From contig NZ_CP053073.1 in NCBI RefSeq assembly GCF_013003985.1, forward strand, positions 3,162,001-3,226,000: a stretch of 64,000 nt of DNA, given 5' to 3'. Below, in pieces: positions 38,272 through 47,481 of the stretch. Below the pieces are notes generated by a model that worked only from the letters and a program-made list of their open reading frames with translations, was not told where the DNA came from and did no database searches. Position 1 is the first letter of the stretch. Each line of letters begins with the position of its first letter. The stretch comes from Usitatibacter palustris. Its GTDB lineage: Bacteria > Pseudomonadota > Gammaproteobacteria > Burkholderiales > Usitatibacteraceae. Made by a program: the position numbers and the translations under genes.

Positions 38272-39222
38272 CTATTTGCTGCGTCGCGGCGCGCGGATCT
38301 CGCAGCCGTAGAGCGAAGCAGGAACGCTGGCATCGTCGGCGTCGGTGACCATGAGGGCGTGGATGACCGCGCCCTCCTTCACCGCCTCGATGCCCTCGAC
38401 CTTGTAGCGCGAACCGATCGTCTCCAGGAGTTGCACGCGGCCATCGCGGCCCAGCACGCCCACCGCCGCGCCATGGCAAGTGCCGTCCTCGTAGGCGTCG
38501 CACGTGTCCTCGGCAACCGCGGTGAAGACCATGCGCCCATCGGCCAACGCCGCCCCGTCACTGAAGCACAGGGGCACGTCGCCGATTCTTCCCAGGTCGA
38601 TCTCCTCGATCTCGATCAGCGGCTTCATGTCGAGGCATTGGCGTTTTGCGAGGGACTTGATCACCTTGTCGAGCCGGAAGCGGATGCGCGCGTTGCGCCC
38701 ACCGCCCTTGTTGCCGCGCTGGAGCAGATGCAACTCGGACCCGATCACGACCGCGCCTTCAATGTTCAGGCGGCCCAGGCGGCGTTCGAACCCGTCGTAC
38801 CACGCCGAGAGATCGACCTTCGCCGGCTCCCCATCGAGCTCGCCCTGCGCATCGATCGCCATGAGGATCGCCTTGCAGCGGTTCTCCTTCGAGCACGAGC
38901 CCAGCGCCAGCAACGCGCCGTGGGGAAATCCGCCGAAGGCCGGCAGCTTCACGAGCGACTCGAGATCGGGTTTCTTTTTCTTGCGCTTCGCGGGACCGAG
39001 GGGGAGCTTGCCTTCGAACAGGCGGGTGAGCTTGCCCGGCTTTCTTCCCGCCACCGGAAACACGCCGAGATGATTTTCATCATCGGGCACGACGTAGAGG
39101 CGCCTTCCCGCGCGCACCAGCCCGCTTGCCGCACTCAGGTGCGGGAGCGCGCCGGGACGCGACGGCTCGTCCAGCGTGAGGCTGCGCAGGCGCTTGAGGA
39201 TGAGCGGGGGCTTTCGGGTCAT
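38272..39222 (-). CDS. Conserved protein of unknown function (DUF6929-like)
   Basis: This 316-residue cytosolic-looking protein has no signal peptide. It reads as a beta-rich repeat or propeller: RLYVVPDDENHLGVFPV, FPHGALLALGS, IEGAVVIGSELHLLQRGN, IGDVPLCFSDGAALADG and so on. It resembles DUF6929 proteins. A stretch of basic residues (PAKRKKKKP near 78) sits in a loop. No enzyme motif is seen. Confidence 0.62.
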   Translation of the reverse strand: MTRKPPLILKRLRSLTLDEPSRPGALPHLSAASGLVRAGRRLYVVPDDENHLGVFPVAGRKPGKLTRLFEGKLPLGPAKRKKKKPDLESLVKLPAFGGFPHGALLALGSCSKENRCKAILMAIDAQGELDGEPAKVDLSAWYDGFERRLGRLNIEGAVVIGSELHLLQRGNKGGGRNARIRFRLDKVIKSLAKRQCLDMKPLIEIEEIDLGRIGDVPLCFSDGAALADGRMVFTAVAEDTCDAYEDGTCHGAAVGVLGRDGRVQLLETIGSRYKVEGIEAVKEGAVIHALMVTDADDASVPASLYGCEIRAPRRSK

Positions 39223-39256
39223 GCGGCGATCATGCCCCGAATAGCGGGAAGCGGCG

Positions 39257-40426
39257 CTAGAGCGCCATCGGGCGTGCGGACTGGAACCCGAGCAGCGGAT
39301 CGTCGAGGCCCTTGCCGATGGCGAGCACCTTGAAGAGCTCGCCCATTTCCGACGGGCTGATCAGGCGATGCACGGCACTCGTCGCCTTCAGGCGCGAGAG
39401 CGTCATGCTCGGATCGCCACCGGAAACGAGCACCGCGAGGCCGCAGGAAATGAGGAAGTAGGCCTGCGTCGTGAATCCCAGCACTTCCGCGTCGGCCGAT
39501 TCCGCGGCCTGTCCCATCGCGGTGAAATCCACGTGCGCAGTGATGTCCTGCAATCCCGGCATGAAGAACGGATCGCCGTGGAAGCGGTGGCGGTAGTGGC
39601 AGCGCAGCGTGCCCATCGAACGTTGCGGATGGTAGAGCTCGCGTTGGGGAAAGCCGTAGTCGATGAAGACCGCGAGACCGGCTTCGAGCGAACGAGCGAG
39701 CGTGCGCACGAGACCTTCGGAGGCAAGGCTCACTTCGGTGAGGTAGTCGTAGTCGCCGGGCGGGATCACGGCTTGCGCGCGGCGGCGCAGGGGCCCGTCG
39801 GGGAGCGGCTGGTCGTCCCACACGAAGCCCGCCTCGGTGAGACCCACGCCGCGCTCGTAGTACTCGCCCTTCGTGCGCAGCACGAGCGAACACGGAACGA
39901 CGTCGAGCACTTCGTTGGCGATGACGAAGCCGCGGATCTTCGCCGGCAGCTCGTCGAGCCACACGAAGCGTTCGAGGTCAGCCGGATGCTTCTCGGCGAT
40001 GAGCGCGCGCTGGCGCTCGCGAAGATCCGGGCTCACTTCGAGCATCAGGTAGCGGTCGGGAGCCTTGCCCTGGGCCTTGAGTTCGCCGAAGAGATCGCAC
40101 GCCAGCACGCCCGAACCCGGGCCGAGCTCGAGGACGTCACCACCAACCTTGTCGAGGACCTGGCGCGCCTGCAGTCCGATGCACTGCGCGAACACCGGCG
40201 AGATCTCGGGCGAGGTGACGAAGTCGCCCTCGGCACCGAACTTGCGCGAGCCCGCCGCGTAGTAGCCGAGCCCCGGCGCGTAGAGCGCGAGCTCCATGAA
40301 ACGGCTGAACGGAATCCAGTCGCCGTTGGCGACGATGTCCTCGGCGATGTGCTCGGCCAGTCGCTGCGAATGCGCGGCGGCTTCGGGAGACGGCGGAGGA
40401 AGGATCGGATCGTGTGCGGGAGGCAT
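39257..40426 (-). CDS. SAM-dependent methyltransferase, MidA/NDUFAF7 family
   Basis: This 389-residue DUF185 protein starts with the family segment IPFSRFMELALYAPGLGYYAAGSRKFGAEGDFVTSPE (residues about 38-74) and has the SAM-binding VLELGPGSGVLACDL near 97. Eukaryotic relatives methylate an arginine of a complex I subunit; the bacterial target is not settled. It is divergent from the pteridine reductase gene. Confidence 0.88.
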   Translation of the reverse strand: MPPAHDPILPPPSPEAAAHSQRLAEHIAEDIVANGDWIPFSRFMELALYAPGLGYYAAGSRKFGAEGDFVTSPEISPVFAQCIGLQARQVLDKVGGDVLELGPGSGVLACDLFGELKAQGKAPDRYLMLEVSPDLRERQRALIAEKHPADLERFVWLDELPAKIRGFVIANEVLDVVPCSLVLRTKGEYYERGVGLTEAGFVWDDQPLPDGPLRRRAQAVIPPGDYDYLTEVSLASEGLVRTLARSLEAGLAVFIDYGFPQRELYHPQRSMGTLRCHYRHRFHGDPFFMPGLQDITAHVDFTAMGQAAESADAEVLGFTTQAYFLISCGLAVLVSGGDPSMTLSRLKATSAVHRLISPSEMGELFKVLAIGKGLDDPLLGFQSARPMAL

Positions 40427-40518
40427 GGGATTGCCGGGCTGAGCACAGGCGTTGGGCTAAACTTCGACCCTCGGTCGCGTCATTCGCGCGGCACTCTTCG
40501 AATGCGGCGGAATATAGC

Positions 40519-41259
40519 ATGCAAGGGCAGGCAGTCCTGGTCACAGGAGCGGCGCGACGCATTGGCGCGGCGATCGCGCGCACGCTGCATGCCGCGGGCG
40601 CGAACGTCGTTGTCCATTGCCATCGGTCGATCGCACCGGCGCGCGAACTTGCCGCGGAGCTGAACGCGAGCCGCGGCGGCTCCTGCACCGTCGTCCAGGC
40701 CGATCTCCTCGATCTCGATGCGCTCACGCGACTGGCCGCGGAAGCGCGCGCGGCGTTCGGCCGCCTCGATGGCCTCGTGAACAACGCGTCGTCCTTCCAC
40801 GCAACGCCGCTCGGCGAAATCGATGAGCGTGCGTGGAAGGAATTGATGGGCACCAACTTGCGCGCGCCCCTCTTCCTTGCGCAGGCGGCGGCATCGGCGT
40901 TGCGCGAAACACGCGGTGCGATCGTGAACGTAGTCGATATCCACGCAGAGCGGCCGCTGAAGGACTTCGTCGTCTACTCCGTCGCCAAAGCCGGTCTTGC
41001 GGCCCTCACCCGTTCGCTCGCGCTCGAGTTCGCGCCCGACGTTCGCGTCAATGGAGTAGCGCCCGGTGCGATCCTCTGGCCCGAGGACGGCAAGCACTTC
41101 GCGCCCGACGAACAAAAGCGCATCACGGCGCAAACACCACTCGGGCGCCTGGGCGATCCGGCCGATGTCGCCGGGGCGGTAAAATACCTGCTTGCCGACG
41201 CGCCGTTCGTCACCGGCCAGGTGATCGCTGTCGACGGCGGCCGATCCATCAATCTCTGA
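40519..41259 (+). CDS. Pteridine reductase-like SDR (FolM type)
   Basis: This 246-residue short-chain dehydrogenase has the N-terminal motif [13 protein letters not shown]. The arginine-containing TGxxxRIG form is typical of pteridine reductases, which use NADPH to reduce dihydrobiopterin or folates. NNASSF (about 92) and the catalytic YSVAK (about 154) are present. The gene overlaps nothing but is followed after 2 bases by ttcA, a pairing common in betaproteobacteria. Confidence 0.88.
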   Translation: MQGQAVLVTGAARRIGAAIARTLHAAGANVVVHCHRSIAPARELAAELNASRGGSCTVVQADLLDLDALTRLAAEARAAFGRLDGLVNNASSFHATPLGEIDERAWKELMGTNLRAPLFLAQAAASALRETRGAIVNVVDIHAERPLKDFVVYSVAKAGLAALTRSLALEFAPDVRVNGVAPGAILWPEDGKHFAPDEQKRITAQTPLGRLGDPADVAGAVKYLLADAPFVTGQVIAVDGGRSINL

Positions 41260-41261
41260 CC

Positions 41262-42119
41262 ATGCCCGATCCGCGCAAATCCGAATTCGAAGCGGCAAAG
41301 CTCGCCAAGCGCCTGCGGCGCCTCGCGGGCCAGGCCATCGGCGACTACTCGATGATCGAGGCGGGCGACAAGGTGATGGTGTGCCTGTCCGGCGGCAAGG
41401 ACAGCTATGCGATGCTCGACCTGCTGATGCGCCTGCGCGAGAAGTCGCCCGTGCCCTTCGAGCTGGTCGCCGTGAACCTCGACCAGCGGCATCCGGGATT
41501 TCCCGAACACATCCTTCCCGAGTACCTCACCTCGCTCGGCGTTCCCTTCCACATCGAAGTGCAGGACACGTACAGCGTCGTGAAGCGCGTGATCCCCGAG
41601 GGCAAGACGATGTGCGGCCTGTGCTCGCGCCTGCGCCGCGGCGTTCTCTATCGCGTGGCCACAGAGCTCGGCGCCACGAAGATCGCGCTCGGCCACCATC
41701 GCGGCGACATCCTCGAGACCTTCTTCCTCAACCTCTTCCATGGCGGCTCGCTGAAGACCATGCCGCCCAAGCTCGTCTCCGACGACGGCAAGCACGTGGT
41801 GATCCGCCCGCTCGCCTACGTTGAAGAGGACGACCTCGAGGCCTACGCGGAGCTGCGCCAGTTCCCGATCATTCCCTGCGACCTGTGCGGCTCGCAGGAG
41901 CTCCTGCAGCGCCAGCAGGTGAAGTCGATGCTGCGCGAGTGGGAGAAGCAGACCCCGGGCCGCGTGGAGTCGATCTTCGGCGCGCTCTCCAACGTCGCGC
42001 CCTCGCACCTGCTCGACCGCGGCCTGTTCGACTTCTCCGCCGTGCGCCCCGGCGAACCCGCCGGCGGGGCCGCCGGAACCCCCGTCACCCTCCATCCGCG
42101 CACCCGTCCGGCTTCCTGA
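41262..42119 (+). CDS. ttcA: tRNA-cytidine(32) 2-sulfurtransferase
   Basis: This 285-residue enzyme thiolates C32 of certain tRNAs using ATP and a 4Fe-4S cluster. The PP-loop SGGKDS is at 43-48; the two CxxC motifs are MCGLC near 122 and CDLC near 207. Length and layout match TtcA. A Gly/Ala/Pro-rich tail of about 25 residues ends the protein. Confidence 0.95.
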   Translation: MPDPRKSEFEAAKLAKRLRRLAGQAIGDYSMIEAGDKVMVCLSGGKDSYAMLDLLMRLREKSPVPFELVAVNLDQRHPGFPEHILPEYLTSLGVPFHIEVQDTYSVVKRVIPEGKTMCGLCSRLRRGVLYRVATELGATKIALGHHRGDILETFFLNLFHGGSLKTMPPKLVSDDGKHVVIRPLAYVEEDDLEAYAELRQFPIIPCDLCGSQELLQRQQVKSMLREWEKQTPGRVESIFGALSNVAPSHLLDRGLFDFSAVRPGEPAGGAAGTPVTLHPRTRPAS

Positions 42120-42257
42120 GAGTCCGTCGGACCCGGGACTTACGTCCAATAGCTTGCGCAGACGCGTTCTGTAGAGTGGTTGGCGCGCCTGGCGGGTGAA
42201 GCGGCCCATCTCGACCGTGCCAGCCGGCGAGCGAATTTCCTAGGGAGGAAATCAAAA

Positions 42258-42776
42258 ATGAAAGCTGGCAAAAGACTTGTCTGTCTGATTGCCTGCGGCG
42301 CTTCGACCTTCACGCTGGCGGCGCAGGATCTCTCCGCCATCACGCAGGCCACCGCCACAGTCAATGATTGCGCGCGCGTCGTGAACGACGCCGCGAACGT
42401 CCCCGCACCCGCCGGGCATGCGGAGTCCGCCATGGCGGCACAAACGAACGCCAAGGTGACCGACCCCCAGCAGAAGCTCGTGATCGACCCCGTGCACGGC
42501 CAGTTCGCCGCGAAGATGCAGGGCGATGCGGCCCGTGTCGCCGATTGCGGTCCGAAGGCGCAGGCCGCCGTGGCCAAGGCCATGACCACGGTGCAGTCGG
42601 TCGCGCGGGTTCCGAACCTCTCGAAGGAAGACGCGACCGCGCTCGCGGCCGCCGTCGGCGAGATGCAGAAGGCCCAGGACGGCCTTCGCGACGCCGTCGT
42701 CAAGCTCAGCGGCGACGGTGCGAAGCGCGCGTACTTCACCACGGCACTCGGTCCGATGCTGGGAGCCAAGCCATGA
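42258..42776 (+). CDS. Small exported helical protein upstream of the tectonin/Cys-repeat gene
   Basis: This 172-residue protein has a signal peptide (about 1-22, MKAGKRLVCLIACGASTF...) and an Ala-rich helical mature part with only two cysteines (NDCARV, ADCGPK). It is not a recognised family. TAGGGAGGAAATC before the ATG is a strong ribosome binding site. Its stop overlaps the ATG of the tectonin/Cys-repeat gene, so the two are coupled and may work together outside the cytoplasm. Confidence 0.72.
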   Translation: MKAGKRLVCLIACGASTFTLAAQDLSAITQATATVNDCARVVNDAANVPAPAGHAESAMAAQTNAKVTDPQQKLVIDPVHGQFAAKMQGDAARVADCGPKAQAAVAKAMTTVQSVARVPNLSKEDATALAAAVGEMQKAQDGLRDAVVKLSGDGAKRAYFTTALGPMLGAKP

Positions 42777-44740
42777 GAACGACCACCTTCGCGAAGTGGC
42801 TGGGAGCCGCACTTCTCTCCCTGGCAACGGCGGCCGGCGCGCAAACCTGGACGCAGCTTCCGGGTGCGGCCAACGACATCGGCGTCGGGCCCACGGGTGA
42901 GGCCTGGGTCATCGGCACGGACAAGCCGTATCCGAACGACTTCGGCATCTACCGCCTGCAGGGCGGCAACTGGGCCAAGGTCGACGGCGGTGCGGTGCGC
43001 ATCGACGTGGGACCCAACGGTCCCTGGGTCGTCAACAGCAGCGGGAACATCTACCGGTGGACCGGCAACGGCTGGGCGCAGGTGCCCGGCGGCGCCAAGG
43101 ACATCGGCATCGGCGCCAACGGCACGGTCTGGGTGATCGGCACCAACGCGGAAGCGGGCGGTTTTGGCATCTATCGCTATAACGGGAACAACGGGTGGGA
43201 CAAGATTCCCGGAAGCGCCGTGCGGATCGACGTCGATCCGGCGGGCCGGGCCTGGGTAGTGAACAACGCGAACGACATTTTCTTCTACAACGGATCCGCG
43301 TTCGTATTGGTGGCCGGCGGTGGCAAGGCCAAGGACATCGGCGTCGGCGCTGACGGCACCGTGTGGGTCGTCGGCATGGACAACGTGGCCTGGAGGTGGA
43401 CCGGCAGCACCTGGACGAAGGGGACGGGAACGCTGGCCGAGATCAGCGTCGACCATAAGGGCAACCCCTGGGGCGTGAACCCCGGCAAGCAGATCTTCTC
43501 GTCCGTCGCAGGCGCGACGCCGACTCCCACGCCGACTCCGACGCCGACGCCCACGCCGGCGCCGACCGGTGGTTCGACGCTCTCGCAGGCCGCTGCACTC
43601 GGCTGGGGCGTGGTCGATGCCATCGGGGACCTCAGCAAGATGATGCAGAAGACCAAGGGCCCGGCGATGAGCAAGGCGGACGCCGAAAAGGTGTTCGGCT
43701 GGATCGCGCGCAAGGTCCAGAGCGACCGCCAGTCCTTCTGCTACAAGTCGACCGATCCGCGCGGCGCCGGAACCATCCCGACGACGTGCGAAGCCGGCAA
43801 GCAGAATCAGGCGGCCCTCTGCTACAACAACTGCAAGGCGGGCTACTACGGCGTCGGCCCGGTGTGCTGGCAGAGCTGCCCGAGCGGCTACACGGATACG
43901 GGTGCGATCTGCCACTACAGCGCGCGTTCGCTCACGGCCAACCTCGTTCGCGTCGGCTGCCACCTCGAGCTCCCCTTCGTCGGCTGCACGATCCCGAAGA
44001 TGGACTGCCCGACGGGCTACATCAACGCAGGTCTCTTCTGCGCGGTGAAGCCTCCGCCCAAGCCTGCGGGCATGTCAGGCACCGACCTCGACCCGATGAA
44101 GGACTCGTACGGCCGTGGCGCGGGCACGATTCCGAACGTCTGCCCCGGCGGCGAGAACGATACGGGCCTGTGCTATCGCAATTGCAAGGCGGGCTACTAC
44201 GGCGTCGGCCCCGTCTGCTGGCAGCGTTGCGGGTCGGGCAAGACGGACTGCGGCGCCGGTTGCGCGAACAGCACCACTTCGTGCGTGACCGACACGGCGT
44301 CCATGGTCGTCAGCTCCGCCACGTTCCTCGGGTTCCTCGTGAGCGGGGGCGCGCTGGGACCGGCCACCGCGACGGTCGGGCGGGCCCTCTCGTCCGTGAA
44401 TACCACGCTGGCAACCGGGATGGCGGGCCTGCAGGCGGCGCAGACGACGTACATGTGGCTCAACGACTACGTGGCGTACTTCCCGCAGGCGACGTCCGAA
44501 GGGGTTGCGAAGCAAATCGACAGCCGCTTCAGCAAGGACGCCGCTCGCTGGGTCAAGGAGCAGTACGGCCTGGTGCACCTGAGCATGATGGAGCGGAGCA
44601 ACGCGGAGAAGACCGCCCTGCGCGGACTCGCCGCGGCATCGGGCTTCGATCCGACGGGTGTCTCCGCGGTCGTGTCCGCGTTCGCGAAGCCGATGTGCGC
44701 GACCGACGAGCCCTTCCCCGCGGTGAGGGATCTCTACTGA
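42773..44740 (+). CDS. Secreted tectonin-propeller protein with Cys-rich repeats
   Basis: This 655-residue protein has a signal peptide (1-23), five or so tectonin repeats (about 25-245; ANDIGVGPTGEAWVIG, AKDIGIGANGTVWVIG, AKDIGVGADGTVWVVG), a Thr-Pro linker (about 249-264), a helical spacer and then two Cys-rich repeats (about 322-380 and 444-505). The repeat core is RGAGTIP-x-C, then LCY-x-NCKAGYYGVGPVCW and C-x-SGYTDTG. A hydrophobic Gly/Ala-rich segment (about 510-545) and a helical tail end it. Tectonin propellers bind glycans or LPS in other proteins; that role here is inference. It is coupled to the small exported protein before it. The repeat recurs in the 47482-48561 protein. Confidence 0.75.
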   Translation: MRTTTFAKWLGAALLSLATAAGAQTWTQLPGAANDIGVGPTGEAWVIGTDKPYPNDFGIYRLQGGNWAKVDGGAVRIDVGPNGPWVVNSSGNIYRWTGNGWAQVPGGAKDIGIGANGTVWVIGTNAEAGGFGIYRYNGNNGWDKIPGSAVRIDVDPAGRAWVVNNANDIFFYNGSAFVLVAGGGKAKDIGVGADGTVWVVGMDNVAWRWTGSTWTKGTGTLAEISVDHKGNPWGVNPGKQIFSSVAGATPTPTPTPTPTPTPAPTGGSTLSQAAALGWGVVDAIGDLSKMMQKTKGPAMSKADAEKVFGWIARKVQSDRQSFCYKSTDPRGAGTIPTTCEAGKQNQAALCYNNCKAGYYGVGPVCWQSCPSGYTDTGAICHYSARSLTANLVRVGCHLELPFVGCTIPKMDCPTGYINAGLFCAVKPPPKPAGMSGTDLDPMKDSYGRGAGTIPNVCPGGENDTGLCYRNCKAGYYGVGPVCWQRCGSGKTDCGAGCANSTTSCVTDTASMVVSSATFLGFLVSGGALGPATATVGRALSSVNTTLATGMAGLQAAQTTYMWLNDYVAYFPQATSEGVAKQIDSRFSKDAARWVKEQYGLVHLSMMERSNAEKTALRGLAAASGFDPTGVSAVVSAFAKPMCATDEPFPAVRDLY

Positions 44741-44769
44741 GCCTTCGCTGATACGATAGAGGCATCAGG

Positions 44770-44809
44770 CTGGCCGGTTGGCGCAATGCCAACCGGCCAG
44801 TTGCTTTTT
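44770..44809 (+). terminator. Intrinsic terminator after the tectonin/Cys-repeat gene
   Basis: A 13-bp perfect stem (CTGGCCGGTTGGC and its complement) with a GCAAT loop, then TTGCTTTTT. It lies 29 bases after the stop. Confidence 0.92.
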
Positions 44810-44835
44810 CAGCCCTCGCATCGAAGACCCCGACC

Positions 44836-46092
44836 ATGACCTCCAAGCACCTCGGCAACACCCGCAGGATCACCTCCTTCCACCCGCCCCAGCGCACCCT
44901 GCTCGGCCCCGGTCCCACCGAGATCCATCCGCGCGTGCTCACCACGATGAGCCAGCCCGCGATCGGCTACCTCGACCCGGTGTTCGTCGGGATGATGGAT
45001 GAGCTGAAGGACCTTCTTCGCTACGTCTACCAGACCGACAACCCGCTCACGTTCCCGATCTCGGGCCCGGGCTCCGTCGGCATGGAGTACTGCTTCGTGA
45101 ACATGGTCGCACCCGGCGACAAGGTCGTCGTCTGCCGCAACGGCGTGTTCGGCGGCCGCATGCTCGAGAACGTCGAGCGCTGCGGCGGCATCCCGATCCT
45201 CATCGATGACGACTGGGGACGCCCGGTCGATCCGCAGAAGGTCGAAGACGCGTTGAAGCGCGAGAAGGACGTGAAGGTCGTCGCGTTCGTGCACGCCGAA
45301 ACGTCCACGGGCGCGCAATCGGATGCGAAGCTGCTCACGCAAATCGCGCACAAGTACGGCGCGCTCGTGATCGTGGACGCGGTCACCTCGCTCGCCGGCA
45401 CGCCGGTGCGCGTCGACGACTGGGGCATCGATGCGATCTACTCCGCGAGCCAGAAGTGCCTCTCGTGCACGCCGGGCCTTTCGCCCGTCTCGTTCTCCGA
45501 GCGCGTGGTCGAGCGCGTGAAGGCGCGCAAGGACAAGATCCACAGCTGGTTCATGGACATGAACCTGCTGCTCGGCTACTGGGGTGCATCGACGCGCACC
45601 TATCACCACACGGCGCCGACGAATTCGCTCTTCGCGCTGCACGAGGCGCTGCTGCTCATTCGCGAAGAGGGCCTCGAGCAAGCGTGGGCGCGCCACCAGC
45701 GCCATCACGTCGCGCTCAAGGCGGGCCTCGAGGCGATGGGCCTGCGCTTCTTCGTCGAGCAGCAGTACCAGCTCCCGCAGATGAACGCGGTGCTGTGCCC
45801 CGCGGGCGTCGACGAGGAAGCGGTGCGCAAGACGCTGCTCTCGGAATTCGGCATCGAGATCGGCGCGGGGCTGGGACCGCTCAAGGGCAAGATCTGGCGC
45901 TTCGGCCTGATGGGCTACTCGTGCCGCCCCGACAACGTGATGCTGTGCCTCTCCGCGCTGGGCTCGGTGCTCATGGATATGGGGCACTCGATCAAGGTCG
46001 GCGAAGCCGAGGCCGCGGCGCACCAGGCCTATGCGACGCTGCATGCGGCCGATGCGCAGCACGCCCGGAAGAAGGTCGCGAACCTGAAGTAG
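44836..46092 (+). CDS. PLP-dependent alanine/serine-glyoxylate aminotransferase
   Basis: This 418-residue class V aminotransferase starts with the family segment LLGPGPTEIHPRVL. The PLP-binding lysine is in SASQKCLSCTPGLSP near residue 209, and VDAVTSLAGTPV precedes it. It transfers an amino group to glyoxylate, with alanine or serine as donor; which donor cannot be told. It lies between the two Cys-repeat genes but looks like an unrelated metabolic gene, set off by a strong terminator upstream. Glyoxylate metabolism may connect with oxalate use elsewhere in the window. Confidence 0.88.
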   Translation: MTSKHLGNTRRITSFHPPQRTLLGPGPTEIHPRVLTTMSQPAIGYLDPVFVGMMDELKDLLRYVYQTDNPLTFPISGPGSVGMEYCFVNMVAPGDKVVVCRNGVFGGRMLENVERCGGIPILIDDDWGRPVDPQKVEDALKREKDVKVVAFVHAETSTGAQSDAKLLTQIAHKYGALVIVDAVTSLAGTPVRVDDWGIDAIYSASQKCLSCTPGLSPVSFSERVVERVKARKDKIHSWFMDMNLLLGYWGASTRTYHHTAPTNSLFALHEALLLIREEGLEQAWARHQRHHVALKAGLEAMGLRFFVEQQYQLPQMNAVLCPAGVDEEAVRKTLLSEFGIEIGAGLGPLKGKIWRFGLMGYSCRPDNVMLCLSALGSVLMDMGHSIKVGEAEAAAHQAYATLHAADAQHARKKVANLK

Positions 46093-46106
46093 GCGAGACT
46101 TAAGTC

Positions 46107-46124
46107 GCGGGCCACCCGGCCCGC
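46107..46124. terminator. Possible hairpin after the aminotransferase gene
   Basis: A 7-bp stem (GCGGGCC / GGCCCGC) with a four-base loop lies 14 bases after the stop. No T-run follows, so it may only stabilise the mRNA end. Confidence 0.3.
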
Positions 46125-46215
46125 AATCGACCTTAGCCCCCTTGGTATCCCGGGGGCCAAGGCGCAAGATGCTCCCTGCAGTCACATAGACACATTACAA
46201 AAGGGAGAAGTCGTC

Positions 46216-47004
46216 GTGCGCACGTTCAAAATTCCGCATTTCGTGGCGGCCCTCGCGGTCGCCCTCGCCACCCCCGCCGTCCTCGCGCAGTCGCCCGCGC
46301 CCACGGTACCCGTCGAACAACGCGCCGCGATCGAATCGGTCGTGCGCGACTATCTGCTGAAGAATCCCGAGGTCGTGCGCGAAGCGATGCAGGCGCTGCA
46401 GGCGAAGGAAGAAGCCGAGAAACAGAAGGCCCAGAAACTCGCCCTCGCCACGCACCGTGCGCGCATCGAGAACGACGCCACGTCGCCGGTCGGCGGAAAT
46501 CCGAAGGGCACCGTCGTCGTCGTGGAATTCTTCGATTACGGTTGCGGCCACTGCAAGCGCGCCGCCGGCGCGGTCGACGGCATCATCGAGAAGGACAAGG
46601 ACGTGAAGATCGTCTACAAGGAGCTGCCGATCCTTGGGCCCGAGTCCTTCCATGCCGCGCGGGCGGCCCTTGCCTCGCGCAAGCAGGGCAAGTATCCGCA
46701 GTTCCATTCGGCGCTCATGCATTCGCCCGCGATCGATGCCGCATCCGTCGAGGCGATCGCCATCAAGGTCGGCCTCGATGTGAAGAAACTCACCGCCGAC
46801 ATGGACGATCCTGCCATCATGGCCACGCTCGAAGCCAACTCGAAGCTCGCCCAGGACCTCGATATCCAGGGCACGCCCGCGTTCATCGTCGGCGAGCAGT
46901 TCATTCCCGGCGGCCTCGACATCAACACGCTCACGTTCCTCGTGTCGACCGAGAAGACCCGCAAGGCCGAAGCGAAGCCGGCGAAAGCCGCCTCGCTGAA
47001 GTGA
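46216..47004 (+). CDS. DsbA-family thiol:disulfide oxidoreductase
   Basis: This 262-residue exported protein has a signal peptide (about 1-24, ending VLA), a helical N-terminal region (about 30-85) of the kind seen in ScsC/Com1-type proteins, and a DsbA-like thioredoxin domain with active site CGHC (FDYGCGHCKR near residue 110) and the cis-Pro loop QGTPAFIVGEQ near 218. It forms or isomerises disulfides in the periplasm. The GTG start has AAGGGAGAAG upstream. It lies two genes upstream of a Cys-repeat protein, so those exported cysteine-rich proteins are likely clients. Confidence 0.9.
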   Translation: MRTFKIPHFVAALAVALATPAVLAQSPAPTVPVEQRAAIESVVRDYLLKNPEVVREAMQALQAKEEAEKQKAQKLALATHRARIENDATSPVGGNPKGTVVVVEFFDYGCGHCKRAAGAVDGIIEKDKDVKIVYKELPILGPESFHAARAALASRKQGKYPQFHSALMHSPAIDAASVEAIAIKVGLDVKKLTADMDDPAIMATLEANSKLAQDLDIQGTPAFIVGEQFIPGGLDINTLTFLVSTEKTRKAEAKPAKAASLK

Positions 47005-47036
47005 TCGACATCCACCCCTGCAAGGAGAACCCGGAT

Positions 47037-47450
47037 ATGCACAAGAACCCGAAGATGTTCCGCACAGTCGCCCTCGGCTGCATGCTGCTCGGCGCCGCCA
47101 CTTTCGCCTCGGCCCAGGACGTTGACGGCAAGCTCGCCGCCTACAAGGCGGCTTCCGGAGAAGCGGTCGCCGTGATGACGAAGGTCACGGATGCCAACAG
47201 CGCCAAGGCGAACCAGGCCGCGCTCGACGCCGCGATGAACAAGCAGCGCGCAGCGGAAGCCGCACTGACCGCCGAGACGAAGAAGCTCAACCTCAAGGAC
47301 AAGGCCGGCACGGACAAGATGCAAGCCGTGATGACCGAGCTGACGACGCAGAACCAGGTGATCACGGCACACCAGCTTCGCATCCTTTCAAGCAAGGAAA
47401 CCGGCGAGGTCGTCGGCAAGAGCTTCATGGCGCCCACGCAGCAGCGTTAA
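47037..47450 (+). CDS. Small exported coiled helical protein
   Basis: This 137-residue protein has a signal peptide (about 1-27, ending FASAQ) and a Lys/Ala/Thr-rich helical mature region without cysteine. No family is recognised. It lies 32 bases after the DsbA-like gene and 31 bases before the Cys-repeat gene, so all three are probably one operon. Confidence 0.7.
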   Translation: MHKNPKMFRTVALGCMLLGAATFASAQDVDGKLAAYKAASGEAVAVMTKVTDANSAKANQAALDAAMNKQRAAEAALTAETKKLNLKDKAGTDKMQAVMTELTTQNQVITAHQLRILSSKETGEVVGKSFMAPTQQR

Positions 47451-47481
47451 GCAAGCCGCACCCAACGCAGGGAGAAAAATA

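Noticed and set aside
43519..43563. Tandem ACGCC-type repeat that might be a regulatory microsatellite or CRISPR-like array
   Set aside because: It is in frame and codes for the Thr-Pro hinge of the secreted protein. Unit length and lack of spacers rule out CRISPR.
46125..46165. Second GC hairpin (CCCCC / GGGGG) before the DsbA-like gene as a riboswitch
   Set aside because: A short imperfect stem without conserved core; it may be part of the aminotransferase 3' end or the promoter, but nothing specific can be claimed.
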